A stretch of DNA of 64,000 nt from Rhodopseudomonas palustris (GTDB lineage: Bacteria > Pseudomonadota > Alphaproteobacteria > Rhizobiales > Xanthobacteraceae): the NCBI GenBank assembly GCA_016215605.1, contig JACRJB010000052.1, positions 62,001 through 126,000 on the forward strand. Reading direction: 5' to 3'. Positions 35,641 through 45,418 of this stretch are shown here, piece after piece. Position 1 is the stretch's first letter. Each line of letters opens with the position of its first letter. The notes below the pieces were generated by a model, which was not told the origin of the DNA, made no database searches, and worked only from the letters and a program-made list of their open reading frames with translations. Made by a program: the position numbers and the translations under genes.

Positions 35641-36246
35641 GAGGGCCATTTTGAGCGCGTCGGCGACAAGCGCACCCGCAATGTCGACGTCCGCCTCATC
35701 GCGGCGACCAATCGCGACCTCAAGCAGGACGTGCAGCGCGGCCGCTTTCGCGAAGACCTGTACTTCCGCCTCAACGTGTTCCCGATCCATTCGGTGCCGC
35801 TGCGCGAGCGCCGCGAGGATATTCCGCTCTTGGCGCGCCACTTCCTCGCCAGCGAGCGAAGCGACAAGGGCAATATGCTGCGGCTGTCCGAAGGCGACGT
35901 GCGCAAGCTGATGCGCTACGACTGGCCCGGAAACGTCCGCGAACTGCAGAACGTCATCGAACGCGCCACCATCCTGGCGCAGAACGGGCGCCTGCGCTTC
36001 GACCCGCCGGACTCGCCCGGCCCGGCTCAACTCACCGCAGGCAGCAGCCACCAAATGCCCGAGCCCCGCCCAGCAGTATTGACCGCCGCCGAACTCCGCA
36101 ACCTCGAACGCCAAAATATCGCCGCCGCGCTACGCGCCTGTGGCGGCAAGATCTTCGGCAACGACGGCGCGGCCGCGATGCTGGAGATGACGCCGACGAC
36201 GCTGGCGTCACGGATCAAGGCGCTGGGGATAGGGGCGGGGCCGTGA
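35632..36246 (+). pseudogene. Sigma-54-dependent response regulator, C-terminal remnant
   Basis: This frame gives the end of an NtrC-type AAA+ activator: [75 protein letters not shown], and a Fis-type helix-turn-helix (GNDGAAAMLEMTPTTLASRI). The receiver domain, Walker A and GAFTGA loop are missing, so it cannot activate sigma-54 polymerase. The 5' border at about 35632 coincides with the broken MFS gene. Confidence 0.75.
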
Positions 36247-36367
36247 GCGAAATTAGCGTATCACCGCGCAGGCGACGCAGAGGACCTACACACTAGGCGG
36301 CGCGCTTCGCCTTGGGAGGCATGGGCGCGACCTTGATCATCTCAAGTCCGATTGACCGGCTGGCTAC

Positions 36368-37165
36368 TCAGCGGCCATTCCTGAGATCGCCCAGGGATGC
36401 GGAGAGGACGTTGGAGTCGCAATCACCGAGTGGCACGCGCACGGCCCATATCGCAATTCGGCGATCTTCGGCTCTCGTGCTTTCGAGCTCACGAGTAATC
36501 AATGGCGGCACAGGTTTCAATCTCAAGAGATTCTCGAAGTCGTCGAGAGACTTGCCGGCCCCGCGAACTGTCGTCAAGGCGCGGAGATGTGCGGCGTGCA
36601 GCTTTCCGGTCGGGACGACTCCAACACATCCGACCGGGAGGGCACTGCTCCTCAGGCTGCGCATCAGCGCCTCGGCCCAATTCATCGTCTCCATCATAGC
36701 GAGGTCCACCCCCTCGCTCGATGCGCCGAGGGCGGCAGACGTTCCGATCTCGAATAACAAGAGGTTGGCGCGCATCTTCTCGATATCGCCTGCACGGCGG
36801 CTCACCATCGCCAAGAGTCGCTGCCTGACCTTCGGCGAAAAATGTAGCTCATCGGACATGAAGGGACCGACCTCGGCTTCTGTCAAAACACCAAGCCGTA
36901 TTTGAGCATCCAGGCGCTGCGGCCCACCTTGTTGCTTGAGCGCTCGATTTTCTCCCGCGATAGCATCAATTTCCCGGCGGAGCTCCTCAATCAGGCGGGC
37001 ATCAACCTTGATGGTGTTTACGTTCTCCATCGTCTTGACATGATCGCCGGCCCCGAACATGGCGAGAAGAAGCACCGTCATCGCAAACATCGAAAAGACC
37101 AAATCGGTCGCCGGCGTGTAGTCGTCCCCGCTATCGGCCCACAAATGATCAGTTCGGCGCGCCAT
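36368..37165 (-). CDS. MotB/ExbD-like (ZorB-like) membrane protein
   Basis: 265 residues with one N-terminal transmembrane helix (residues 20-39, DLVFSMFAMTVLLLAMFGAG) that starts with Asp21, the proton-carrying residue position of MotB/ExbD/ZorB. A short coiled coil follows (LIEELRREIDAIAGENRAL), then a periplasmic domain resembling OmpA peptidoglycan-binding folds (ELHFSPKVRQRLL, FEIGTSAALG, DLAMMETMNWAEALMRSL). ATG 37165 lies four bases after the stop of the MotA-like gene, so the two are coupled. Together they should form an ion-driven stator-like motor in the inner membrane. Last gene of the five-gene minus-strand operon. Confidence 0.65.
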   Translation of the reverse strand: MARRTDHLWADSGDDYTPATDLVFSMFAMTVLLLAMFGAGDHVKTMENVNTIKVDARLIEELRREIDAIAGENRALKQQGGPQRLDAQIRLGVLTEAEVGPFMSDELHFSPKVRQRLLAMVSRRAGDIEKMRANLLLFEIGTSAALGASSEGVDLAMMETMNWAEALMRSLRSSALPVGCVGVVPTGKLHAAHLRALTTVRGAGKSLDDFENLLRLKPVPPLITRELESTRAEDRRIAIWAVRVPLGDCDSNVLSASLGDLRNGR

Positions 37166-37169
37166 CGCC

Positions 37170-38723
37170 CTAATCCGCCTTAACGTGCGTCCAGAGCCAG
37201 TCGAGGACACCGGAGTTGTGTACAGCCACGAACAATAGAGCAGTGGAAATCAGCAGCAGCAATCCCGCCAACCACGACGTTCGCCTAAGCAGCCTGGTCT
37301 GCCGGCCTGCGGCAACCTCGCTCTGCCGCACCGCCTCTGAGAGACGATGATCCACCAGCCCCTCGAACTTCTCGCGCGATTCGCGGCCCCACCCGGTTCT
37401 GACTTCCTCCACCAGATGATCGAAGTAGAGCCGCAGCACTTCGGCCAGCTTCAGTAAAGCCTCCTTCTGGACTTCGGCAGATTGTCTAGCGGAAGCTTCG
37501 AAATGAGCAGCGACCCGCGTTTCGATATTCCCGACCGAGGTCGTCATGCGTTCGAGGCCGGTAACGGCTTCGCCTTGCGCGACCAGCAACTCGCTGAGAC
37601 GGCGCCCGGTCTGCTCCAGCGCGGAGATCGGCTGGGCCAACGTATTCTCCGTTCTGGCGAGCGCATCGCCAAACCGGCTTGAGATTGCGATCATGTCCTT
37701 TTCTTGCCGCCGCATGAACTGGACGTGCTCGCCGAGCGTTTCACGCAGCGCCTCGATATCCGCGCCCAGCGGGGTGTCCTCGGAAGCGCGGCGACAAATC
37801 GCCTGCACACGAGCCGCCTCGCGCTCGAGAAGTTCGATGAGATCCGTCTCCCGAGACCGCAGAATGCTCGCCATGAACTGAAGAAATATCGATGCCAGCA
37901 ATCCGGCGATCGAGGTCGCAAACGCGACACCCAATGAGCGCACGATGAGGTTGATCGAATTTTGTACGTCAGCGCTCGTCAATGTGCCGGCATGGACGAC
38001 ATGACCGGCTTGCGACAACGCGTACACGATGCCGATGAATGTGCCGAGGATTCCGAGCCGCACCGCGAGCTGTTGAGCCTCTCTCACTCCAACAGAGTTA
38101 ACGGTGATAGAGCCGACCACGCGATCGATAATCAAGTTTACGGAGTCGTACCGTCGACAAGCGGCGTCGAGCCGAACATTGTCAGTCATCTTGTAAGCCG
38201 CCGTTTTGGCAAGCTGATTGTTCGCGCTCGATCCAGAAAAGAAGAACGGGTTGGTCGACGACGTCAGCGTGAACGGCAGCGCATCGAGCTGAGTGAGGTA
38301 TTCGGCACATCGCGTACTGATTTGCGCGAGCGCAATATGCTCAAGATCGATAACGCCGACCCCGCTGAGGATACGCAAAACGCCCCACGCGATGGCGATG
38401 TCGTAAATAAGAGCTGCGAAAAGCAACTTGAGCGACTGCTCGCCTGCAAAGCCGAGCGACACCAGCCATTCTTGTGAGATGGACAACAGCGGACCGAAGG
38501 TAACAACTCCTCCCACCAACAGAGACACGGCCATCCAAACGCACAATTGAAGATATCGGCCGCTCAAAACCCCGGAGAGGCCGCTGCGCAGAGAGCCTCT
38601 GCTCTGCAGGTCAATTTTGATTACTGTAGGCCGTCGTGACGATTGGGCCCACCCGCCTCCGGCAGCCGCTGCACGGTCCGAGGGATGGCTTGAATTCAGT
38701 TCGTCATCAGTCGATTCCGTCAT
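37170..38723 (-). CDS. MotA/TolQ/ExbB-like (ZorA-like) channel with long coiled coil
   Basis: 517 residues. Two N-terminal hydrophobic helices (about 58-80 and 97-119), then the MotA/TolQ/ExbB signature helices at 222-240 (RLGILGTFIGIVYALSQAG) and 262-285 (RSLGVAFATSIAGLLASIFL). From about 290 to 470 comes a long alpha-helical coiled coil with Glu/Arg heptads, and a last membrane helix near 485-503 (LAGLLLLISTALLFVAVHNS). A long tail on a MotA-like channel is the plan of Zorya ZorA, where the tail carries the signal inward; here an extra C-terminal membrane helix is unusual. It follows the SPFH-like gene by nine bases. Confidence 0.7.
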   Translation of the reverse strand: MTESTDDELNSSHPSDRAAAAGGGWAQSSRRPTVIKIDLQSRGSLRSGLSGVLSGRYLQLCVWMAVSLLVGGVVTFGPLLSISQEWLVSLGFAGEQSLKLLFAALIYDIAIAWGVLRILSGVGVIDLEHIALAQISTRCAEYLTQLDALPFTLTSSTNPFFFSGSSANNQLAKTAAYKMTDNVRLDAACRRYDSVNLIIDRVVGSITVNSVGVREAQQLAVRLGILGTFIGIVYALSQAGHVVHAGTLTSADVQNSINLIVRSLGVAFATSIAGLLASIFLQFMASILRSRETDLIELLEREAARVQAICRRASEDTPLGADIEALRETLGEHVQFMRRQEKDMIAISSRFGDALARTENTLAQPISALEQTGRRLSELLVAQGEAVTGLERMTTSVGNIETRVAAHFEASARQSAEVQKEALLKLAEVLRLYFDHLVEEVRTGWGRESREKFEGLVDHRLSEAVRQSEVAAGRQTRLLRRTSWLAGLLLLISTALLFVAVHNSGVLDWLWTHVKAD

Positions 38724-38732
38724 AGCGGCGGC

Positions 38733-41141
38733 TCATAGACGATCCGGCCCAGCCGACGGCCGGGGAGTGACATCGATGATATCGTCGTCGCTTCGGGTCG
38801 CATCGTTTGGCGCGGCGCCAACATCAGCCGCATCGTGTCCGGAGCGTCGCACCTCAGCAGCAAGCAGCAAGGTCGAATTGACCGACGCTCCGAGCGTTCT
38901 TCTCATCCTCTCGCTGTGATCGGCAATCTTGGCCTCGGCACGCTCCAGCAGCTTCTCGTCTTGATCATAGCGATTTCGGTCCTCCGCCGTTAAGAGAGGA
39001 TTGTTTTGCAAGGCCTCGTGCAGCTTCTTGACGAGTTTCCGAAGCTCGTCCGGCTCTTTGAGCGACATCTCGATCTGCTGCCTCTCCTGCTCGAGGAGTG
39101 CCTGCTTCGCCGTGATGCCGAGGCCCGGTACGCCGAACGCTAGGGTCTCTTCCCGCGTGGCACCAACTTCGACATCTTCCACATGGATAGAGAAGCCATA
39201 TGTATCGATCATCAGCCGGGATACGTGCTGCTCGAGCCGTGTTTGCATCGCACGCTGATCATTTGGATCAATCGGTGCCGCAAGCCCTTTCCTCATACTC
39301 CTGATTGCTGCCGCCGGAAGACCATCCAAGAACTGCCGTGACGCACTCCTTAGCGTATCGAGGATAGCCTCGAACTTGAAGTGATCCAATCCGCGCGCGA
39401 TCACGTCTGGTACGCTCGATGGGTCTAGAACACCGGGCCGAAACCTAACGGTGGTCGGAATGATCTGCGCATCGGATGACAGATTTTCGGGTCGTATGTT
39501 GAGATCTACAGTCATCGGTCCGAGCGCCATGATCGCGCTGATGATCTCGCCAACCTTCTTGTCGACCCGCCTCAAACGCACGAGGCAGAGCGCCGGCGTA
39601 AAGCGAGAGCGCAGCTCGTTGGTAATCGCCGACACGAGGCGATTGTGGACATAGTTCGGCTCACCCGGCTGCGCCAACGACGTGGCGTCCACCAGGTCGT
39701 CCCACTTTTCCCATTTGGCGAAGTATTCGGTGTGTTCAACCTGGGACATGACGGACGCGGCCGTCTTGCGCACCAAATCCAATATCGCCTTTTCGATCGC
39801 CGCGTTGAAATTAGCCCCTTGTCCGAGGTCACCATGATGGCGAACGAAGTCGACGAGCGGCCTGATCGTGTGGAACTTTATCTCGAGAGCGACGTCGAAC
39901 TCCGCAAGTCCAAGATTGTTCTTCGTCTTAAACGTCCCACCGGACAATTCGAGAAACTGTTTGTCGAGCCATCTGTTTTCTGGCAGCACGACGTTGGCGA
40001 CGATGAGGTCGACCGATTGGCCGGTCTCTGTCGCGGCTGCCCGCAGAATGGATTTTACCCGCGCCCCCACTTCGGCTTGGTCGGCTAACGCCAGGTCCCA
40101 GAAATCCTTGCCATGCATAGCGATTTCGAGAGCGCGCCACGCTTGATCCTTGAGCCATTCCGGTCGAGTCTTCAAATGAAGCGAGTCGAAGAGACCGGTG
40201 CCGCCCGGCTCGAGGCCGAGGACGGCTTCTACGTAGAAGTCGATTTGACGCCCGGCGTGGCCCTTCCATGCAATCGTACAAGCGACTTTCTCTTCGCGTA
40301 AGACTGGCGGGCTGATGGGCTCCAGTTGAACGAGGCGGCTGCGATGCGCCGTGCTCTTGAATGCTCGATCCATGGCTCGCGCTAGTATCGATTCGACCTT
40401 CCGCCGATCGAACCAGCAATCGTGAAGCGTTATCTCGTCCCTGAACGCTTCCGCCGCGATATAGCGAATTCGTTCTTCCCGCTCCCGCTGCGAGCGCGGC
40501 AGTGGGTCGTGCGCGCGTTCCTCCGTAGGCTCAAGCACGACATGCATCGAGACCGAGACGAACCGATGCGGCGCATCCTTCGCGCGAACGTCGAAATGAC
40601 GAACTGAAATTTCGGGGAAGTTATTCGCCTGGGGATCGAGCTCGAATATCAGCTCGGATTCGAAGCCGATCCGATCGAGGATCGATTGCTGAATCCGCCT
40701 CTGCCAATTGTCGCGATCGCGGGCGATGCGCTGCGTGAGATTGTCGGGCCCCTGCCGCTGGGTTTCGTCGCTGAGTGCCCGGATGGCATCGCCAATCACG
40801 GCGAGCAGCACCTCCGTTGGTCCGCGCACCGGCTCGCAAAGCGTGGAGACGATCTGCTCCGCCTTCGATGCGCGCGCGATCACGCGGAGACGCAATCGGA
40901 CCTTCGCATCTTCCTTGGTCACGAAGATCTTCATCACCTGATCGACGTCGTAAATGTCGGCCCAGGTGTCGAGCTTAAGGCTGTAAGTGACGCTCTTGCG
41001 TAAGGAGTTCGCGACGCGATCGATCAACCGTTCGGTCTTGAGGGCCCGTCCATCGTTGACGTCGACGGTGACGTGAACACAGTTCGGGCGCGGCCGGGCT
41101 TCCTTCGCGAGTTCGAGGATACTCTCCAAGCCTTCGGTCAT
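38733..41141 (-). CDS. Large protein with repeated band-7/SPFH-like modules
   Basis: 802 residues without a membrane segment. I see about four or five cycles of a beta-rich stretch followed by helices and a strand, as in stomatin/flotillin (SPFH) domains: VRLRLRVIARASKAEQIVST, HRFVSVSMHVVLEP, IDFYVEAVLGLEPGG, EFDVALEIKFHTIRP. The last one ends YGFSIHVEDVEVGATREETL, close to the SPFH pattern. A charged coiled coil (ALLEQERQQIEMSLKEPDEL) and a disordered acidic tail follow. Such modules form ring scaffolds. The ATG overlaps the upstream stop (ATGA), with GGGAGA ahead. The family assignment is structural inference. Confidence 0.5.
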   Translation of the reverse strand: MTEGLESILELAKEARPRPNCVHVTVDVNDGRALKTERLIDRVANSLRKSVTYSLKLDTWADIYDVDQVMKIFVTKEDAKVRLRLRVIARASKAEQIVSTLCEPVRGPTEVLLAVIGDAIRALSDETQRQGPDNLTQRIARDRDNWQRRIQQSILDRIGFESELIFELDPQANNFPEISVRHFDVRAKDAPHRFVSVSMHVVLEPTEERAHDPLPRSQREREERIRYIAAEAFRDEITLHDCWFDRRKVESILARAMDRAFKSTAHRSRLVQLEPISPPVLREEKVACTIAWKGHAGRQIDFYVEAVLGLEPGGTGLFDSLHLKTRPEWLKDQAWRALEIAMHGKDFWDLALADQAEVGARVKSILRAAATETGQSVDLIVANVVLPENRWLDKQFLELSGGTFKTKNNLGLAEFDVALEIKFHTIRPLVDFVRHHGDLGQGANFNAAIEKAILDLVRKTAASVMSQVEHTEYFAKWEKWDDLVDATSLAQPGEPNYVHNRLVSAITNELRSRFTPALCLVRLRRVDKKVGEIISAIMALGPMTVDLNIRPENLSSDAQIIPTTVRFRPGVLDPSSVPDVIARGLDHFKFEAILDTLRSASRQFLDGLPAAAIRSMRKGLAAPIDPNDQRAMQTRLEQHVSRLMIDTYGFSIHVEDVEVGATREETLAFGVPGLGITAKQALLEQERQQIEMSLKEPDELRKLVKKLHEALQNNPLLTAEDRNRYDQDEKLLERAEAKIADHSERMRRTLGASVNSTLLLAAEVRRSGHDAADVGAAPNDATRSDDDIIDVTPRPSAGPDRL

Positions 41142-44092
41142 TGCAATTCTCCCGTTAGATTGACGACGCTGGGGACAGCAGGAAAGAGATAGTTCTTGAC
41201 GGCACGCCAGCCCGCGAGCCTTTCTGCATGTCGTCCCACAGTGCGCGGGCACACGCGGTTGCCAAAGTAACCGACCAAACGCTCCTGCACATCGGTCAGG
41301 GCTGCGAACGCCATGCGGGCGCGCTGATTGTGCTCCGGCGGGGCGATTGCCTCGGCCACACGCTCCAACGTGGCCAACATCGCGCTGAAGTCATCTTCGC
41401 CTGACACTAAGGACCGCGCTCCGAACCGAGCGAAGCGCCAGAACATGAGCGTTGCCGGCGCGTAGAGATCGAGAAGCGCGCGGGCGTCGGAGCGCGACTG
41501 CGATTCTGGCGCGGCCTTCGCGTCAAGGATCGCCTGAACCGCTGATGCATTATCGGTGACGAGTGTCAGACTGTAATGCCTTGCCAAGGTGCCCCAGACG
41601 ATTTCCTCGAGGTGGTCGAGCTGAAGCTGTCGTAACTCTGCCTCCTCCCGGTCGATCTCCTCGATCATGATCCAGAAGATGTCTTGGACGCGCTGGCTAA
41701 TCAAATCTTCCAGCCGCACTGCCGGCGCGCCCCCATCGCGCGGTCCTCCAGCCAAAACGGCGAGAGTCTGCAGTGCTTCCAGACGCTCGGTCGACGTCCT
41801 ACGGAACAAGCGGCCCAGGAGATCGATTGCAACGCCGGCACGCGGTCCTGTCGGACGGATCATCAAACGCGCCATCAATCCGGCTTCGCGAGGCCCACGA
41901 TGCAGATCTTGAGCGGTCGCCGGGATCTCCCAGGTCGAGAGCCAATCGTCGAGCCAAACTGCGAGAGCGCTCCCGAAGGTTCGAAATTGCGGCTGGCTGG
42001 AGGCGACCCACAAGGCATCCGCCCAGCGATCGACGGCTGCCGGTCTGTCTTGAGTCCGCAGCGCCGTCCTCATGACATGCCCCGATATCTCCCGCAGAGC
42101 TCTGAATCGATCAGTGAACGCGGCGCGAGTGAGATCCGAGAAGAGGCTTAGAGTCGCCCTTCCCAGCATCTCTGTGGTCGGATTCGGCCCATACAGCAGA
42201 AGGAAGGCCGTCACGGCGAGCACGCTCTCCGCCGGAATGCGATCAAAGAGACGCTCGAGGAAGGCATCCAGATCGGTCTCTTGAACCTGAGGATGTTCGC
42301 CCCAGACCTCCAGAACCATTCGGAGATACCCCGCCGCGCTCAGGCGAAGGCTGTCGATCAGATCGTCGATGGTCGACTGCGTGACGTCTTCGAACATCCG
42401 CACCGAAGAACTTACTTCGGGGGTTTGATTGTCCGCCAACATCTGCAAGCTGGACAACGAACTCTGTTCGCCGATTGGCGGGATATGGGGCGCGCGCTCC
42501 CAAAGAATTCCGTTGAGCAGATCGCGCTCCGGAAACGAACCTATGCAGAGGTCTCCGTGGCCAGCATTCATGCCGCCGAAGATGCTCACCAGATCATCCA
42601 ATCGCAAATAGCCCCAATCGAGGCGATAGATGGCCGTAGCCAAGTCGACGAGGACGGGTATGAGCGTGGAAGGAATGGCAGTGGCCGGTGCCTGCGTCGT
42701 CACTCGGCGAGCCAGCTCGATCAGACGTCCGTTCTGCTTGAGGAGCTCCCTCGCATCGAGCCGAGCCAGTTTTGGCCCCGCCTGAAGATGGCCCTTAGGT
42801 GTCAGTTCGAGCCCTATCTCGTCGACAACTTGATCGCTCACCTCGTCGAAAACGGCACCCCACTCCGGTGGAAGACGCGTCGGCTGCTCCAAACGACGAT
42901 CATCCTCCATCCCGCTCTGCCACGTTTGGCGAAGTACCGCGGTCAGGCAGTTGACGTGAGCGGGTCCCTCCGGCAGCAAATATCTGCAGAGCTGGAGAAC
43001 GGCCGTTGCCGGACGATTGGGGACAAGCAAAGCGACCAACAGGATCGTGCGGCCGATGGGGCCGCCATAGATCGGATCACTATCGGATCGGATGACGTTG
43101 ATAAATCGGGTGCGCGCCTCCCCTGCGAGCGCACGCATACCCGACCGGCTCTCTTCCATCTTGCTCTTGATGAGGTCGACTAAACCTGTCGGACCATCGA
43201 CATCTGCGTTGTCTCCAAGCCCGCGAAGCAGCAGATACAATGCAGACTCTCGCTCGCTGCTCGCCGAGTCGGTGATGCAGGCGGCCTTGCGGAGGTCACG
43301 GCCGACGGTCCGGTCCAGCTCCGACTCCGAGAAACCGTAGCGCTGCGACATCTTCGCCAACCACCCCCCCGTCCACGGCAACAGCACTGCCTCGGGCAAG
43401 GTTTCGAGCAGAGGCATCAGGCGCTGGCCATTCTCCGCCACAACAAGAACGATCAGACGGGAGCTTCTCGCCCGCAAAAACTCGGAGAGATCCGGCTGGC
43501 TGTCAGCATCTGGACGAGTTGCGCTGCGGCGTGCGGCAGCCAGAAAGGCGTCACTCAAGAATTCGACGCTCAGAGTATCGATGAACACCGCGCCACCGTC
43601 GGCACTTCCAGCGAGAGCCGTGTCGATGGCTTCCGTCACTTCATCGAGTCGAAGTGCGCCCAACCCGGCCCCGTCGTCGCCTCGCTGCATCGGTCGTTTG
43701 TCCCCCAGCGCAACAGAGAGGCGCAAGACCGGTTCGATCTCCGCAGTCCGGGAGATGAGGAAGATCACCCTTATGTCGCGGTCGATCGCATCGAAGGCAA
43801 CGTCTTCGATTAAAGCATTGATATCCGACCAGCCTCGGTGACGGCGCGCAGCAGCTTCGGTCTCGACACGACGGAAGGCCGGCTTGCGCAGGACACCGTC
43901 GACGTCGGGCTGCTTAAGTATGGTTTCGGACTCCGGCTTCTTGCTCGGCTCCGAAGACGACTTGTCGAACTCTCTATCGTACCCCAGCCCCTGTTCCGTG
44001 GCGGGCTGCTTCAGTGTGGCTTCGAACTCCGGCTTCTTGCCCGACTCCGAAGGCGACTTGTCGAACTCTCCATCGTCCCCCTGATCCGTCAT
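41138..44092 (-). CDS. Unknown 984-residue protein of the protease/motor operon
   Basis: The N-terminal 60 residues are charged and contain a direct duplication (EFDKSPSESGKKPEFE and EFDKSSSEPSKKPESE), likely a disordered linker. Residues 80-250 alternate strands and helices in a possible nucleotide-binding or receptor-like fold (DIRVIFLISRTAEI, GGAVFIDTLSVEFLSDAFL, SSRLIVLVVAENGQRL). The remaining 700 residues are helical repeats. No Walker or catalytic motif is evident. It overlaps both neighbours by four bases (ATGA), so it belongs with the protease and SPFH-like protein. It may be a sensor or adaptor; the function is unknown. Confidence 0.6.
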   Translation of the reverse strand: MTDQGDDGEFDKSPSESGKKPEFEATLKQPATEQGLGYDREFDKSSSEPSKKPESETILKQPDVDGVLRKPAFRRVETEAAARRHRGWSDINALIEDVAFDAIDRDIRVIFLISRTAEIEPVLRLSVALGDKRPMQRGDDGAGLGALRLDEVTEAIDTALAGSADGGAVFIDTLSVEFLSDAFLAAARRSATRPDADSQPDLSEFLRARSSRLIVLVVAENGQRLMPLLETLPEAVLLPWTGGWLAKMSQRYGFSESELDRTVGRDLRKAACITDSASSERESALYLLLRGLGDNADVDGPTGLVDLIKSKMEESRSGMRALAGEARTRFINVIRSDSDPIYGGPIGRTILLVALLVPNRPATAVLQLCRYLLPEGPAHVNCLTAVLRQTWQSGMEDDRRLEQPTRLPPEWGAVFDEVSDQVVDEIGLELTPKGHLQAGPKLARLDARELLKQNGRLIELARRVTTQAPATAIPSTLIPVLVDLATAIYRLDWGYLRLDDLVSIFGGMNAGHGDLCIGSFPERDLLNGILWERAPHIPPIGEQSSLSSLQMLADNQTPEVSSSVRMFEDVTQSTIDDLIDSLRLSAAGYLRMVLEVWGEHPQVQETDLDAFLERLFDRIPAESVLAVTAFLLLYGPNPTTEMLGRATLSLFSDLTRAAFTDRFRALREISGHVMRTALRTQDRPAAVDRWADALWVASSQPQFRTFGSALAVWLDDWLSTWEIPATAQDLHRGPREAGLMARLMIRPTGPRAGVAIDLLGRLFRRTSTERLEALQTLAVLAGGPRDGGAPAVRLEDLISQRVQDIFWIMIEEIDREEAELRQLQLDHLEEIVWGTLARHYSLTLVTDNASAVQAILDAKAAPESQSRSDARALLDLYAPATLMFWRFARFGARSLVSGEDDFSAMLATLERVAEAIAPPEHNQRARMAFAALTDVQERLVGYFGNRVCPRTVGRHAERLAGWRAVKNYLFPAVPSVVNLTGELQ

Positions 44093-45360
44093 GGCAGTGA
44101 CCTGTCGATCACGGTGCGTATGGCCGCGCGAGCCAGCGGAAATTCCCGCACCAAAGACGTGGCATCGGCGAATTTGTTGAACTCCCTTTCGCTCCCTTCT
44201 CGAAACAGCACGAGACATCGTCGTCCGCCATCTTCTACCCACTCGGCAGAAGTGTCGGGTGGCGCGCGGAAACTCTCATCCGGGTCATAATCTTGCAGGA
44301 TTGGCGGACGGCCGACGACGCGCCTTTGCGGTTCAGCGCTCGTGCAGGCTCGGCGAAATTCCGCCTCGGTCGGCAATCGCAACGAAAGACCGCTCACCTC
44401 TCGCAGGCGAGCCAGGATCGGGTCGATTTCCATGGGTGATTTGATGTGGGCCGCAAGCCGCACCGCCGCAGGTAAATGCGCTCTTGAAGACTCGATGGCG
44501 GCTGCAACGGGCCGAAGGCCGTAGAAGCAAGGCTTGCCGGCGTCTTCCTCGATCAGGCAGTAATGATCGGAGATCAAATCCGGGCACCGGCTCTTCACGA
44601 CGGAGGCATAACCTTCGACCCGGCACCAGCGACCGACTGGGCCGTCCGAACCGCGCGAAGGGACGATCCCGTTTTCGCGGAGAAATTGGTGTATCCGATC
44701 ACTTGCGGCGAAGTGGCCGGTGGGGCTGCCCAGTCCACCGAGAACGGCCATTCCGATGAACACCGGCAGCCCATTCTCCTCCGCAAAAATCGGCCCGCCG
44801 CTGATGCCCCCCTCTATTCCGTACGAATGCTCGCCGGATTGGAGCCGGCCATTGATCTGTTTTCCCAGACCTGGATCGAGCTTCCGCACATGAACGACGA
44901 AGCGATACCTCTCCCGAAAATCAAACCCACACACCCAGACATCGAGAGCAGCCCCGGTCGGAGGCGTGATTAGCTCGATGGGTGCCTGCACACCAGCAAT
45001 CGCGACCGGTAGTCGCAACAGCGCCAGATCGTCATGCTCATCTTCGTGAACGATCGTTGCGACCAGATCCTCGCCGCAGCCGCCGAGGTTCACCACGACG
45101 CGCTGCGACTTATCGAAGTTGTCTGGCCTCAGCTTCTCGTTTGTCGTGGGACGCTGCGGTGTTCGGGTGCTGAATTCGTGCACCACATGAAAGCAAGTCA
45201 GCACGTGGCATGGATCAATCAGAATTCCCGTGCCGAACTGCGGATTATCTCTGGCGTTGGAATGGAGTCGAACAAGGGCAAGGTAAGGAAGTGCGCTCTC
45301 GCTCTCCATTCGACGAGACCAACTATGGTTGGGCCCTATCGCGCTGGAATACGGCGGCAA
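44089..45360 (-). CDS. Trypsin-like serine protease with FGE/C-lectin-like tail
   Basis: 423 residues. A cytosolic-looking chymotrypsin fold without signal peptide; the triad is His58 (CHVLTCFHVVHE), Asp111 (HEDEHDDLALLRL) and Ser187 (GIEGGISGGPIF). After about residue 320 comes ARLREVSGLSLRLPTEAEFR and AEWVEDGGRR, which resembles part of a formylglycine-generating-enzyme/C-type-lectin domain, probably degenerate. It is the first gene of the five-gene operon. The start is taken as TTG 45360 with TAGGAG upstream; ATG 45309 is the alternative. Proteases of this type act as effectors or activators in several bacterial conflict systems. Confidence 0.75.
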   Translation of the reverse strand: MPPYSSAIGPNHSWSRRMESESALPYLALVRLHSNARDNPQFGTGILIDPCHVLTCFHVVHEFSTRTPQRPTTNEKLRPDNFDKSQRVVVNLGGCGEDLVATIVHEDEHDDLALLRLPVAIAGVQAPIELITPPTGAALDVWVCGFDFRERYRFVVHVRKLDPGLGKQINGRLQSGEHSYGIEGGISGGPIFAEENGLPVFIGMAVLGGLGSPTGHFAASDRIHQFLRENGIVPSRGSDGPVGRWCRVEGYASVVKSRCPDLISDHYCLIEEDAGKPCFYGLRPVAAAIESSRAHLPAAVRLAAHIKSPMEIDPILARLREVSGLSLRLPTEAEFRRACTSAEPQRRVVGRPPILQDYDPDESFRAPPDTSAEWVEDGGRRCLVLFREGSEREFNKFADATSLVREFPLARAAIRTVIDRSLP

Positions 45361-45418
45361 AATTGATTTCTCCTACACAATCGGATTGATATCAGTGTTG
45401 GTACACTACTTTTGATTA

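Noticed and set aside
36296-36360. Minus-strand tail-like sequence ending PPKAKRAA before the MotB-like gene end
   Set aside because: It could be the C-terminus of a lost protein, but it is too short to support.
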